From Talpa occidentalis (Eukaryota > Chordata > Mammalia > Eulipotyphla > Talpidae), in contig NW_023601322.1 in assembly GCF_014898055.3 (NCBI RefSeq), positions 71,824,740-71,888,739 of the forward strand: a stretch of DNA of 64,000 nt, given 5' to 3'. The notes under the pieces were generated by a model that worked only from the letters and a program-made list of their open reading frames with translations, made no database searches and had not been told where the DNA came from. This document shows, in pieces, positions 1-10,440 of this stretch; within the stretch, counting starts at the first letter, position 1; each line of letters opens with the position of its first letter. A program made the position numbers and the translations under genes.

Positions 1-102
1 GGAAAACTCTTCAGACACAAAGCAGTTAAGACATGACAAGGGGGCCTCCACAGGACCCTGTTCCCGAACCAGATTCTTTCCTCCAGGAATTTGGGATTGC
101 AA
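1..102. other. Unassigned flank
   Basis: Short AG-rich stretch before the first LTR. No gene, repeat family or site is recognised. Confidence 0.5.
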
Positions 103-585
103 TGTGTTGAATAATGACTCCCCAAAAGACATGTCCACTAGAACCACTAGTTCTAGAATCACTAGTCTAGAACCACTAGTTCTAGTCCACTAGAACCACA
201 TGTCCACTAGTCTGTCAACTTATTTGGAATAGGGTCCTTGCAGCAGGACTTGGGTATTTCAAGATGAACTCATCCTGGATCACAGTGGGCCCTAAACCCA
301 ATGACCAGTGTATAAGAAGGAGAAAGGAAGACACAAAAATAGCAAGGAGAAAGAGGCAGAGATTGAAGTGGTGCTACAACATGCCAAGGACTGCGAGGAC
401 TGCCAGGAGCCACCAAAAGCTAGGGTAGGCATGGAAGGAATTTTCCTTCAGAGTAGCCAAAGAAGGAGTCAATCCTTGCCTCCTGAACCTGGCCTCCTGA
501 ACTCTGAAAGAGGATCTGTCCACAGTTAAAGCCCCATCATTTGTGGTAATTTATTAATTATGACCATCACAGGAAAATAAAACAG
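103..585 (+). mobile_element. MaLR (MLT1-type) solo LTR, degraded
   Basis: The order of landmarks matches MLT1-class LTRs: a TG start followed by a run near ACTCCCCAAAAGAC, a TTATTTGGAATAGGGTCCTT block near 218-240, GTGGGCCCTAAACCCAATGACC near 285-305, AAGAGGCAGAGATTGAAG near 350, CCAAGGACTGCGAGGACTGCC near 384, and a TTTGTGGTAATTTATTA end. These elements are nonautonomous ERVL relatives that spread before the placental orders split. Nothing here codes; the 73-codon frame inside it is chance. The minisatellite at 131-212 has grown inside the LTR. Confidence 0.75.
131..212. repeat. CTAG-rich minisatellite inside the LTR
   Basis: Units built from CCACTAGAACCACTAGTTCTAG are repeated both directly and inverted. 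ACTAGT occurs at 147-152, 161-166 and 175-180, and the phrase TGTCCACTAG occurs at both ends. Local slippage within the LTR is the simplest origin. Confidence 0.75.
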
Positions 586-1747
586 GGGCTCTGGGTTGTC
601 AACAAGTCAAGGCTGGAGGGAGTGCACTGAAGTCATGGTGAAGCTGAAGCAGGGAGAGAAACAGAGGCAAGGAACAGTGAGGACCCCTGGGCTCCTGCAG
701 AGTCACACAAATCCTAGCAGTCCTTGGGTCCCTGAGATGCCTGGTACCACCCAATAATTTCCCTTTCTGCTAACACCGATGAAAATCACTTTCTGTGACT
801 TCTAACAAACCCAAGCCCCTATATGGTATGTCCAGCCTTCTCCCAAGGTTGAGAGTAAGTGTGGGCTGCAGAGGTGGGGGAGCAGGAGGGCTAGGTAGAG
901 CTGCTGGGTCTGAAGGCAAACTGCTCAGCTAGTGAAGACAGGCACTTCCTAGGAATAGCACCCCCCAGAGTGTAAACAGCATCCCCGGGCAGGCAGCTTT
1001 GAGGACAGCAAGCCAGGCACCACAGCCAAGGCGCATCCCAGAGGTAGTGAAACTTTTCAGAAAGGCATTCATTTTGCTTTCAACCCCTGTCCCCATAAGC
1101 TGGTGCTGTTCTTAAGTGATTATATTCCCCTAAGTACAAAGTTGGGGTGTCTGATAGAGAGTGTGCATTGGAGACCAGAGAAAAGTGACTCCTGGGGAGC
1201 AGCATAAAATGGTCTCCCTGAATGGGCTCCTAGATATCACTGGGAGGGGCTCCACCGAATGCTGGTCACCCTCTCTCCAGAGCCAGGAAAGCCAGGTGCC
1301 CTCCCGGGGCGCACACTCCAGGGTGCTGCAGAGGTGGCACGCGCTGCTCCGAGAGAGCAAAGGGATGGGGGTGGGGACAAGGGGAGATGCAAGGTCTTTG
1401 GGCTGTGTGGTGGGGGAGTGATGCGAAGGCCCTGGGGGACAAGACCCCGACCAACTTGGGAAATTGGTTCTCTTGTCACCACTGCTCCTCTAACTCTCAC
1501 CCCCAGGTCACGGCCAGCAGAGCCATTACACTATTTCTCCAACCTGGGGGGAGGTGGGGAGGGCGCAGAGCCCTACTCTGTGCTCCACAGTCCTCCCCAA
1601 GCCCCACTCCAGTCTGCTGGAGCACGGTTTTTCCTGGGTTCCGAGGGCACTGCACATGGCAACCAATCATGGCCGACCCACTCCAAAAGTCTCACCCAGC
1701 CAAGTGTCCCACAAACACGATCTCATGTCGTTCTCGACTGGGCGGAC
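586..1747. other. Upstream intergenic flank of NEUROG1
   Basis: Mostly unique sequence with no clear repeat. Several overlapping open frames lie on both strands near 1130-1850, but none shows a recognisable domain, and CpG content and GC rise towards the island. I see no exon here. Proximal regulatory sites are possible but none stands out. Confidence 0.5.
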
Positions 1748-1848
1748 TGGCGTCCCATTTTATCGATGGAAAAATGAGGTTCAGAGAAGGCAAAACTCTC
1801 ACTCAGCAGCCGGAGAGGATACGAATCCAGGCCCCCGACTGACTGCAG
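1748..1848 (+). mobile_element. MIR fragment
   Basis: The CCATTTTATCGATGGAAAAATGAGGTTCAGAGAAGG phase followed by ACGAATCCAGGCCCC matches the MIR core and the region after it. It sits at the edge of the CpG island. Confidence 0.55.
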
Positions 1849-2039
1849 TTTTCCGCAACTCGCTGAGCCTCTTACACTTTTCCAGCCGGCGCCCCGCCTC
1901 CTCATCTCACGGCGGCGAGGGAGCCCCGCCCGCCCCGGAGGAGTGTGCCTCCGCCGCTAATCGCCAGCCGCCCCCGCCCCCGTCTCACTGCCTGGAGACG
2001 CCCCCACCGGCTTAGCCTGGAGAGGGCTCCCGGGGCCCG

Positions 2040-2275
2040 GCGACGCCGCCGATTGGCCCGCGGTAATTACGGGCACGCTCCGGGTGGGGGGAGGGGTGGG
2101 GCGGCCCCCCGCAAGCATAAATTATGCAAATACCCGGGCGCCGCACGGGGCTGACCTGCCGCCCAGCTCCATTCAACTGGGGCCTGCTTCGGGGGCGGAG
2201 GTGGCAAGGAAGGGGGGGCGCCCATTGTTGCGTTGGGTACTTAAGGGGTCCTGAGGCCGGTCGTGTGCCACACTC
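2040..2275 (+). promoter_or_regulatory. NEUROG1: NEUROG1 proximal promoter
   Basis: Sites seen in order: inverted CCAAT (ATTGG, 2052-2056); TAATTA homeodomain core (2064-2069); G-rich Sp-type boxes (about 2082-2103); a perfect octamer ATGCAAAT (2124-2131), the POU-factor site; an E-box CAACTG (2174-2179); a SOX-like CATTGTT (2223-2229); and TACTTAAGG at 2238-2246, which could act as a weak TATA-like element and would put transcription start near 2265-2275. The first ATG after that point is the NEUROG1 start. The start site is inferred. Octamer and SOX sites would suit a neural-progenitor gene, but binding is not shown. Confidence 0.65.
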
Positions 2276-2530
2276 GGTGCTCACACGAGCTGATCTGATC
2301 GCCGGCGAGATCACTCGGGGACACCGGGCCGGGCGCGTGGCCCCTGCAGGCGAGGCGAGGAGGTGAGGCCAAGTTCCCGGGGGTGCCCTTCCAGGCTTTT
2401 GCGCCCGCAGCAGGCACTGTACAACCTCCGGGCAGTTCTAAACTCAGTGCCCCGGCGGTCCTACCTTCGGCCCGGGCTCCTGCCCTCTAAGTGCCCTCAA
2501 AGCCCTCCGTCGGTCAAGCAGAGCGCAACG

Positions 2531-3271
2531 ATGCCAGCCTCTCTGGAGACCTGCCTCTCGGACCTCGACTGCTCCAGCAACAGCAGCAGCAGCAGTGACC
2601 TGTCCGGCTTCCTCACGGACGAGGAGGACTGTGCCAGACTCCAACCCCCGGCTCCCGCTTCGGGGCCATCCGTGCCGGCCCGCAGGGCCGCACCCGAAAT
2701 CCCCGGGACGTCAGATGCTGCCGAGGCTCAGGACGAGGAGCAGGAGCGGCGGCGGCGCCGGGGCCGAGCGCGAGTGCGTTCCGAGGCGCTGCTGCACTCG
2801 CTGCGCAGGAGCCGGCGCGTCAAAGCCAACGACCGCGAGCGCAACCGCATGCACAACCTGAACGCGGCGCTGGACGCGCTGCGCAGCGTGCTGCCCTCCT
2901 TCCCCGACGACACCAAGCTCACCAAGATCGAGACGCTGCGCTTCGCCTACAACTACATCTGGGCTCTGGCGGAGACGCTGCGCCTGGCAGACCAGGGACT
3001 GTCCGGGGGCGGTGCCCGGGAGCGCCTCCTGCCGCCGCCGCAGTGCCCTCCCTGCCTGCCAGCGCCCCCGAGCCCCGCCAGCGACGCCGAGTCCTGGGGC
3101 TCTGGTGCAGCCGCGTCCCCCTGCGCCACCGCCGCGTCGCCGCTCTCTGACCCCTGTAGCCCCGCAGCCTCCGAAGACTTCGCCTATGGCCCCGGCGACC
3201 CCCTCTTCTCTTTCCCCGGCCTGCCAAAAGACCTGCTCCACAATGCACCCTGCTTCATCCCTTACCACTAG
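2531..3271 (+). CDS. NEUROG1: Neurogenin-1, proneural bHLH transcription factor
   Basis: The 246-residue product is a nuclear activator that dimerises with E proteins and binds E-boxes to commit progenitors to neuronal fate (cranial sensory ganglia, inner ear, dorsal spinal cord, telencephalon); this role is known for the family. Seen here: an acidic, serine-rich N-terminus (about 1-35), a basic run RRRRRGR at 73-79 that may be a nuclear signal, and a bHLH at about 95-150. The basic region [12 protein letters not shown] includes Glu103, the E-box contact residue, and is neurogenin-type; helix 2 reads [16 protein letters not shown] Pro/Ser/Ala-rich tail ends in CFIPYH, the NEUROG1 C-terminus. 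The ATG at 2531 has A at -3 and is the first ATG after the predicted start site; the frame is open back to 2363 but without an ATG. Human NEUROG1 is 237 residues; the extra length lies in a serine run (16-22) and the Ala/Ser-rich tail near 195-215. No damage is seen. NEUROG2 and NEUROG3 fit less well at both termini. Confidence 0.97.
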   Translation: MPASLETCLSDLDCSSNSSSSSDLSGFLTDEEDCARLQPPAPASGPSVPARRAAPEIPGTSDAAEAQDEEQERRRRRGRARVRSEALLHSLRRSRRVKANDRERNRMHNLNAALDALRSVLPSFPDDTKLTKIETLRFAYNYIWALAETLRLADQGLSGGGARERLLPPPQCPPCLPAPPSPASDAESWGSGAAASPCATAASPLSDPCSPAASEDFAYGPGDPLFSFPGLPKDLLHNAPCFIPYH

Positions 3272-3980
3272 GCTCTTTCGGGTCACCGTTCGCTTCCCCA
3301 CTCCCCCAGGGGACTGACAGTAGATGGGCTTCGAGCTGTGGTTCCTGATCCCGGGCCCAGGAGAGAGGAAGCAGCAGCTCTAAAGGGGTGGGGGATACCT
3401 GAGCCGCTTGTTAGGCCACTGCACCCTCGTGGTGGCTGCCCCTTGGTCTGTTTCTCCAGCCCTCAACCCTGAGCCCTCAACCCTCCTGCCCGCCCCTAGA
3501 CGGCCTTTCCTTTTGCACTTTCTGAACTCCACAAAACCTCCTTTGTGGCTGGCTCAGAGCTGACCCCAGCCACCACTTCAGTGTGATTTAGAAAAGGGAC
3601 AGATCAGCCCCTGAAGACGAGGTGAAAAGTCAATTTTACAATTTGTAGAACTCTAATGAAGAAAAACGAGCATGAAAATTCGGTTTGAGCCGGCTGACAA
3701 TACAATGAAAAGGCTTAAAAAGGAGAGACAAGGAGTGGGCTTCATGCATTATGGATCCCGACCCCCACCACTGCAGGCTTGCTCTAGGAAGAACCGGAGA
3801 CACTTGCATAGCTATTCAGGCACCGGGCTGGAGAGTACTTTAATTTATTCAAGATGCTTCATTCATATGAAAATGTATTTTTGTACATAAAAAGTTTATT
3901 CTATTATTATGAGCTATTAAAGTTTACATTTTTGTACTGCAGATGTTTCATGTAAATAAAAACTAAGTAAAAAAAAAAAA
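3272..3980 (+). other. NEUROG1: NEUROG1 3' UTR
   Basis: GC-rich for the first 300 bases, then AT-rich from about 3600, with repeated TTTATT/ATTTTTGTA runs before the poly(A) signal. A 72-codon frame at 3672-3890 has no recognisable content and is treated as chance. Confidence 0.75.
3955..3960 (+). terminator. NEUROG1: NEUROG1 poly(A) signal AATAAA
   Basis: A canonical AATAAA in the context TGTAAATAAAAACTAAGT, with a weaker ATTAAA at 3916-3921 upstream. A genomic A-run (about 3968-3980) follows and then a T/G-rich stretch, as expected at a cleavage site. Confidence 0.8.
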
Positions 3981-4189
3981 GTCACCGAGTTTCTTGTCTA
4001 ATGTTAATGTTTCTCTGTGGCTTTCCTTCCCTTCCTCGGGCAGCTCAACCACCAACGTGAAACACTATCCCCACCCACCTCCAATCCCTCCAGTCCTTTC
4101 AAAAACAATTAAAAAATAAAATGCACCTGATTTCCACCAGAAACGGATAAAGACAGACTAAGGCATTTGGGATCCATCATTTCCTTTCA

Positions 4190-4560
4190 CCTTGTAAACA
4201 CAAGGGAGATCTTTCAGGCTCCCCATAAGCCAATTAAGACTTTTTAGTGGGGAATTAGCCCCGGATACTCAGCTACCTGTAGAGGTAGGGGCGGTGGGAG
4301 AGTCTTTCTTTTGAGGAACTCCACATCAGCTGGCTCTGTGTTTCAAAGAGAGGGGATTAAAAAGATCAATACAGTGTGACCACTGGCTAGGAAGTCCCAG
4401 TGACAGGTGGGCCAGGCTGGGCAAGCAGAAGGGTCCACTCTTATAACAGCCTATTTAGAAGGGAGAATTGATTTGTAAACAATGCCTCCAAATTGTTGTC
4501 CATTGAGGCTGGGATCACCCTGGCTGTGAGGTGTGGGATGAATTATGCCGGTGTGGTGTC
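4190..4560. promoter_or_regulatory. Candidate 3' proximal enhancer (non-coding, repeat-free)
   Basis: Repeat-free block just downstream of the gene with several developmental binding cores close together: CCAATTAAG and GGAATTAGCC homeodomain cores (about 4229-4260), CAGCTG E-box near 4328, GGATTAAAAAGATC near 4355, a perfect forkhead site TGTAAACAA (4474-4482) and adjacent SOX-like AATTGTTGTCCATTG (4491-4505). Neurogenin enhancers are known on both sides of the gene. Enhancer function is inferred only. Confidence 0.4.
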
Positions 4561-6229
4561 CCTGGGTGGGGTGGACAGCTGCCTAAAACTGTGCGCTAGG
4601 GACCCTGCATCCCTCAACCCCCTCCTGACATGCTGTGTTCACAGTGGGTGAAAGGAGGCGTGTGGAGAGTTCAGGTCCTGGCTTGCTCAACCAGTCCTTG
4701 GGGGGGACAGCCAAAGCCTGCATTTGTTGCCAGAGAAATCAGTCGCCTAAACTCAGTGGGGATTTTTCTGACTGCAGTGTTTCTCTGTTATCTGACAATT
4801 AGCGAGCAGCACTGGCCAGGGTAGCTTTTGTTTTAAATTTCAGAATATGCAAAACTACCAGAGAAGCAGTTCCTAAAATGCTGTTGCCGTCCATCCTCCC
4901 AGCTAACAAGTTACTTCACATTAAGACCAAATTTTCTTTCACTGGTAATATTTTAGTAGGAAGAGGTAGAAATGATTTCAGGAAAACAGTATTCCATAGC
5001 ATACTAGAAATCATACCTGTTTAGGAGGGAAATAGTAGCAGGGGGCTATAAGTTTGGTCACTAAGCATTTCCCAGTTGTGGAAGTTCTTTCCCTCTTCAT
5101 ACATGTCCTAGTGAGTTAGATCTGCAGATTTATATGCTGAGTCCCCAGCAGGCATCACTAAATCCTGCCCTCTTTCAGATAAAAAGGATCGTTTTCAGAA
5201 GGGTATGGAAAGCTGCACACCTTCTCTAATACTCCTACAGCAGGGACAGTGTCCTCCAAGAAACACTTCAGAAGTTGCAAGGGCTCGGGTAGTTTCTGCT
5301 ATGAGCGCCAAGGGAAAAGTTGTGTCTCTTGAAAGGCCCTGCCCGGGGCTCCACTCTGTTGTTTGTAGCAGAATTAATTCACTCTGCTAGGTTTGCCTTT
5401 TTCTGAAGCAAAAGACAGAGTCTGCATCAGATTTTCTTTTCTCTCATGTTTAGGATGCTTGGAAGTGACTCCCTCCAGCTTTCTGAGGGGGTGAGAAGGG
5501 CAGGTTCCCTATGGAGACTCTGCTCAGTCATGGTGTAGGTGCACGTGTCTGGGCCAGAAGAGAACAGCCTATTATGTTATCATTGTCTAAAATCCTTGCA
5601 AAAACCACCAGCAAACAAATACCCCAAACACCAGCTGCAAAGGGACTGTGTCTCACACAGCTAACTGCATTATAACCAGCACTGAAAACAGAAATGTCCT
5701 GACCCCAGAGACTCAAGGAGAGCCAGTTGTCCTCCCAACCTTGCTGCCATATAGGCTCACAACTCAAGGTGCAAGGTCCAGAGCATCTTCCATCTAAAGA
5801 AACATCTTAACCACAACCACTGATGGGCTGGGGGGGGGTGCATGGGGGGGCGATCCCCACCAGTCCAGTTAATACTATTCTTCCTTAGAGTTCCCAAGTA
5901 GGAGAAAAGAAGGTGATTTAAAACGCTCACCACCAGGAGCCTCTTTCTTCCTGCAGCAAACTCCCCTTCATCAACTGGTGTCTGTGAAGGGAGGTTGGGG
6001 GGTACTAGAATATTCTAATCAATTACAGAGCATAAAACATACCCCTGGCTGCCATGCTTCACTACCTCAACACCATCTTCCTCTGGGGAGATCCTCACGT
6101 TCTCTACCTTGATCTCTATTTGCTGCTCTCCCCATGTAACTTATTTTTACACACTGCTTCCAGACCTTTGAGGGGTCAGGCAAGAGAATATTGGGATGGC
6201 AGAGTAAAGTGAAGGATTTTGCTCATTCT
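4561..6229. other. Intergenic, no gene seen
   Basis: Unique sequence without a supported gene or clear mobile element. Two G-runs sit near 5829-5850. Short open frames at 4630, 5205 and 5528 have no recognisable content. Confidence 0.5.
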
Positions 6230-6985
6230 GTCATTTCTTTAATGAATCTTTATGAAGTCCCTGCTGTGTGCCCAACACCCTGCTTGGCACTGGGTGACCC
6301 AAACAAAGTTCTCACCCAAAAGGAGCTTATATTCCAGCAGGGAAAGAAATTCATGACAGATTGTTGTAAACGGTAGGGGCGGGGGCGGGGAGGAGTAAAA
6401 TAAGGGAACATGGATGGCAGGGTGGGAGAGGGGTTGCTCTTTCAAAAAAGATGGTGAGGAGAGGGTTTCAAGCAGATACCATTTGAGCAGAGACTCAACT
6501 GCAGAGGGAAGGATAAGGTGTATCTAGGGGGGGGGCCTCCAGGGAGAAGGCACCATGAGGGTGGGCCTGGCCATGGAGTAACAAGGAGGGCCCACATGGA
6601 GACAGATGGGGGGGGCAGTGCAAATCACAGTGAGCTTTACTAATTGTTATAAGGACTTCGAGGGTTTTTTTTAAGGTGATTGGAGGGCTGAAGGCAGAAG
6701 AGTGGTAAGAATTGAGCTATTTTCAAAGGTTACACAGGTTGTGATATGAATAGCAGACTTTAGGGGTCTGAGTAGAAGCAGGGACTCAACTAAGCCTCTC
6801 TGCACATTAGTCCTGTAGGGGCAAAGAATGGTCAGAATCAGGACACCTTTCGATAGAGAAAATGATAGGCTTTGTTTGGGTGTGTGAAAGAAAGATAACT
6901 CAAGAATGACTACAGACTTTGGGTCAGGAGCAATAAGCACACAGAACTCTTTCCAAAGATCACTCTACAAATGCTAGAATAGCCT
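6230..6985 (+). repeat. Ancient interspersed repeat, family not resolved
   Basis: Begins with a phrase close to the common mammalian repeat text ending in the GCTGTGTGCCCAACACC and GGAGCTTATATTCCAGCAGGG blocks, and continues as a G/A-rich tract (GAGACTCAACTGCAGAGGGAAGG, GATCACTCTAC near 6957). It is MIR/L2-age and heavily decayed. Copies of the same family appear near 52455-52960 and 53785-54010. Confidence 0.5.
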
Positions 6986-7214
6986 GAAGCTGCTCATTTT
7001 AGTCCCATTTAGCATTTGCATTCATTTAGCATCATTTAGCAAAGATGGAAATATAACTTATGATGGCCACAGGATAAAGACAGATAGCTACTCAAGAGAA
7101 CCATATAACCTTTCCTGGGTTGGGGAACTAAGAGAAATGCCTCAGAGAAAATACATGTTGGGAGCAGAGGGAAGGGGCTTGTGATATCCTAGGTAACGCC
7201 CTTGATAACATCAT

Positions 7215-7490
7215 CATTATTACTAACATTACTATCATCATCATTCTAGCTAACATATAACACTGATTTAGTGCTCCATTAACTACACACATTAGTTCAT
7301 TTAATTCTCACAACCCATGAGGGTGATAATATCATCTCCATTTTATAAATGAGGAAAGTGAGGTGTAAAGAAGTCACATAACTTTCCTAAACCACAGAGC
7401 TTGTAAATCATGATGATGGGATTTGAACCCTGGCAATCCGCTGGATTCCAACTCCAGCATTTCTGTTACTTATTGTAAGATTGTCTCTTA
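7215..7490 (+). mobile_element. MIR SINE
   Basis: Near-complete MIR core: TTAATTCTCACAACCCATGAGGGTGATAATATC, CCATTTTATAAATGAGGAAAGTGAGG, and GGATTTGAACCCTGGCAATC, in the expected order. Confidence 0.8.
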
Positions 7491-8555
7491 AGGAATGAAA
7501 ATTAAGGAAAAAGAGTCAAGCCTGACCCAGTAGTAACTTTAAACATAGCTATAGGCCAGGGTTTCAGTTGTCATGCAGGGCTTTTGGCTGAAAGAATTAA
7601 AAGGGCTTTGCCTACCTGCCCGCCCCCCCCCCCTCAAGGGAACCAGTCCCACACACGGTGCAGCAGATTGAGTGCAGTCTTCCCTCCGTCTTCTCCCACT
7701 TCCCATAGAGGCCATGGCCATGGCTCATTCTATGCAAATTTACTAAGTAGCCCTGCCTAAAGTCAAGGATGAGTCATGGGCATGCACCTTTCCCAGTTGA
7801 GGCAGAGGTAGCCTGCAGAGGGTTTGGGGGTAAGTTTTCCAGCAAGGACCTGGGTCGTTACTGCTTCTGTTTGCAAGACCAGTCAGACTAAGAGCCTAAC
7901 TGGCACCCTTTTGTGAATCAGTCCCTTCACAATTCACATCTGGCTATCCTACACAATTTTATCAGGGCCTAACTTCCTTTAGAAAATGTTTCTGAGGCTG
8001 CTTAAACCGAGGCCAAGCAGTGGGCAGAGGCTGCAAAGTTCCATATCACAGAGCCTAATGGTAAACACCATTAGGTGTTCCATAGGGTGCTCCTGCCAAC
8101 TTTCACTAGTTGCCTGCATCCCCATAAACCAAGAATAAGGCCAGGGTACATCTAACCTTTGGAGTTCTTGAGGGTGGCTCAGGACAAACACTCAGCTCCA
8201 GCACCCAGCTTACCTGCTGCCCACTGGGCTAGTGGCTGGGGGTCAGACAACCCTGGCAGCAGATGCCAAACTGAGTAGGGATTTCAGATAGCTGGGTTTA
8301 AATCATTCTCTTTAGCAACACTTAGATGCCTGTACTGGCCCTCTGCTGAGGTCCTCTCTTGTTGTGAGACCCACTGCACCAGTGATCAGAATGTCTTCTT
8401 CCAGTCTTAAGAGTAAAGGAGAGTGTGCACCCAGTTTATCCTAAGGTGGTCTTGTGTCATTGAGATATAAGGAAAAGATGGGGGCCAGAGGACACGACTG
8501 CTATGTCTACTCAAATTTGCTCTCTACTCAATCTAAAGAACTGCACTTGGCCCTT
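7491..8555. other. Intergenic, no gene seen
   Basis: Unique sequence. A C-run lies near 7621-7633. No exon, RNA gene or assignable repeat is recognised. Confidence 0.5.
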
Positions 8556-8565
8556 AAAGTGCTGT

Positions 8566-8695
8566 ATATATACATACATATGTGTATATATGAGATACAC
8601 AGATACTATACATATATGACATATATGCATACATACATGTATACATATAGACATACCTATATGTGTGTATGTGTTACACATGCATACATATATAG
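8566..8695. repeat. (CATA)/(TA) microsatellite
   Basis: Imperfect TATATACATACATATGTG-type tract of about 130 bases. It yields chance Tyr/Ile/His-rich frames on both strands. Confidence 0.85.
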
Positions 8696-8726
8696 GTTCT
8701 GGTCGTTTCCTTGTAAGCATTTTCAG

Positions 8727-9540
8727 TGCATAACTATTGTATTAGGCCACAAGGCAGTAATGCCATAAAAGAGGAAAGATCAGTGAAAGAAAAGCAGGAC
8801 ATTATGAAACATGAGTTCCTTCATGTGTGTAGATTCATGGCCATACAGTGCAAACAACTAATTTTCTATTGTGGTAAAAAAGAAAAGAATGGAGGGGGGG
8901 ATATTTAAAAATGACAACATGAAGATGAAAAACTTAAAGCAAAATTAAAAAGGCTTTTTTGTATGTGTAGATTCATGGCAACACTGAACGAAGAATTGAT
9001 TCTGATTTTCTCTTGTTATATGTAAAAGAACAAAAAATAAGAGAGGGACATTTAAAGGGGTGTGATAACAACATTTCACAGCATAGCTAATTGGCCATAA
9101 GGCAATTCTACTATAGAGGAACATTCAAAAGGACACAATTAAGCAAGAAAAATTAATACAAAATAACAAAATAAAAAATAAAAATATGAATATATTCTGA
9201 AAAATACAAATATTTAAATGTGTTTAAAATGTGCATGGATTCATGGCAATACTATACAAAGAACTGATTTTTTTCTATTGAGGATTGGACCTAAGCATTT
9301 CCAAGTTTCTCATCCTCTTATAGTATAATACAATTTTGTATTTTCCTATGATCAAATTTACTGAAATGAGAGAATATAAAGGCAGAATCCATACTACTAT
9401 ACTAGAAAATGATAACATCAGTTTGCAAAGAGTTGATTTCTTATTTTTCAATGGAAATATGAAATCAAATTGTCACAGTTCTTTTCTTTTATGGCAAAAT
9501 TGTCTTATGGCCAATTAGTTACTCAACAAAACTGCTTACA
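8727..9540. repeat. Decayed tandem array with recurring GATTCATGGC unit
   Basis: The decamer GATTCATGGC recurs at 8832-8841, 8970-8979 and 9238-9247, spaced 138 and 268 bases, close to one and two units of about 135. Each copy is followed by a related stretch (ATAC then CAAA-GAACTGATTTT-CTATTG). Related GCATA-CTA-TTGGCCATAAGGC phrases occur at about 8727 and 9080, and a further partial copy of the second half near 9420-9455. The whole is AT-rich and uncoding. It may be an old satellite fragment or an unrecognised element with internal repeats. Confidence 0.45.
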
Positions 9541-10114
9541 GCAAAAAAATGTTTATAGTAAAACTACCATGCACAAACCTGGGTACCTACTGTGCCCCTA
9601 CCATGTGAGCCTGGTAGACTGTACTATTTGTTACGATTACTGGTTCCCTCATGAACAGCACCAGTTCTCCTAAAGCCAACAGTGTTTGCACTCCTATGGG
9701 CGTGGTCATGCAACTGGCTTCCACCTATGGGATGTGAGCAGTCACAGGCTATACCACATCCAAACACAAGCTTTCGTTGCATTTATGCAGGTGTCTCTGC
9801 TTTCTACATGAGGACAGTCTCTGCTTTCCACATGGCCTTCAGTTTGAGTCCCCAGATGAAAACTACTTACATGCACATCCTTACCCGTGCCTGCTTCTGG
9901 GAGAACCAAAAAACCAAGATAGACCAGATCTTAGATATGCTTACAGCCTTCTACTCAGAGAACTCTGATACACACAAACTACACCTGGCTTTTCCAAGAA
10001 CTAAATCCAGATGTCTTTGCTTATATGTCCAGCCAATCCCGCCATATCACCTAGACTTGAACCATAAGAACCCTCTCATTATTCTGTAAACACAAGGGAC
10101 AGGGCCCTTCGTTG
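9541..10114. other. Intergenic, no gene seen
   Basis: The 135-codon open frame at 9682-10089 has no domain, low-complexity bias or splice context that I recognise, and is treated as chance. Confidence 0.45.
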
Positions 10115-10440
10115 CTCTGTGTCTTTTTACTCACCTGTCTCCTATTCAGCTACCACCAACCTCTCACTCATCTTTCAAAGTGCAGTTCCCACTACACCTC
10201 TTCTGTAGAGCCTTCCCAGACATCCCTGGCTGACTTAGTCACTTCATCCTCCCCTGGGCTCCTGCCACACTCAGGATGCTCAGAACCACTCCCCAATCAT
10301 TGTGCACATGATGAGTATGTCAGTTTCTGAGGAACTCTGGACTGCTTACAGCCAATACACAGACCCCGGTCCTCTTCAAGCCCCCAGAGTCTGTATCTCA
10401 CCTTCACCTGTACCTCACCTTCATCTGGAGTAGTTTACCA
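10115..10440 (+). mobile_element. L2 LINE 3' fragment
   Basis: The phrase CATCTTTCAAAGTGCAGTTC, then CACCTCTTCTGTAGAGCCTTCCCAGAC, then GACTTAGTCACTTCATCCTCC matches the L2 3' region. Non-coding relic. Confidence 0.65.

Larger units (their letters stand above)
1865..3275. promoter_or_regulatory. CpG island over NEUROG1 promoter and CDS
   Basis: CpG dinucleotides are dense from about 1865 through the end of the coding sequence, in contrast with the CpG-poor flanks. The island covers the proximal promoter, the 5' UTR and the whole CDS, as is usual for developmental bHLH genes. Confidence 0.85.
2270..3980 (+). other. NEUROG1: NEUROG1 single-exon transcription unit
   Basis: The predicted transcript runs from about 2270 (inferred from the TATA-like element) to just after the AATAAA at 3955-3960. 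No intron is needed: the coding frame is continuous, as in NEUROG1 of other mammals. The 5' UTR is about 260 bases and has no ATG before 2531. The 3' UTR is about 700 bases; its last 300 bases are AT-rich with ATTTA-like stretches, fitting a short-lived mRNA. Confidence 0.75.

Noticed and set aside
131..200. ACTAGT/TCTAGA-rich text resembling a cloning-vector polylinker
   Set aside because: It sits within a recognisable LTR, is made of diverged repeats, and lacks the rest of any vector polylinker.
2363..2530. N-terminal extension of NEUROG1
   Set aside because: The frame is open but has no ATG before 2531, and the NEUROG1 family starts at the MPA-type methionine.
2711..3301. 196-codon reverse frame over the NEUROG1 CDS
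   Set aside because: It is the antisense shadow of a GC-rich coding sequence, with low-complexity Arg/Gly content and no domain.
9682..10089. 135-codon frame
   Set aside because: No domain, CpG island, splice sites or repeat-protein match; AT-rich surroundings.
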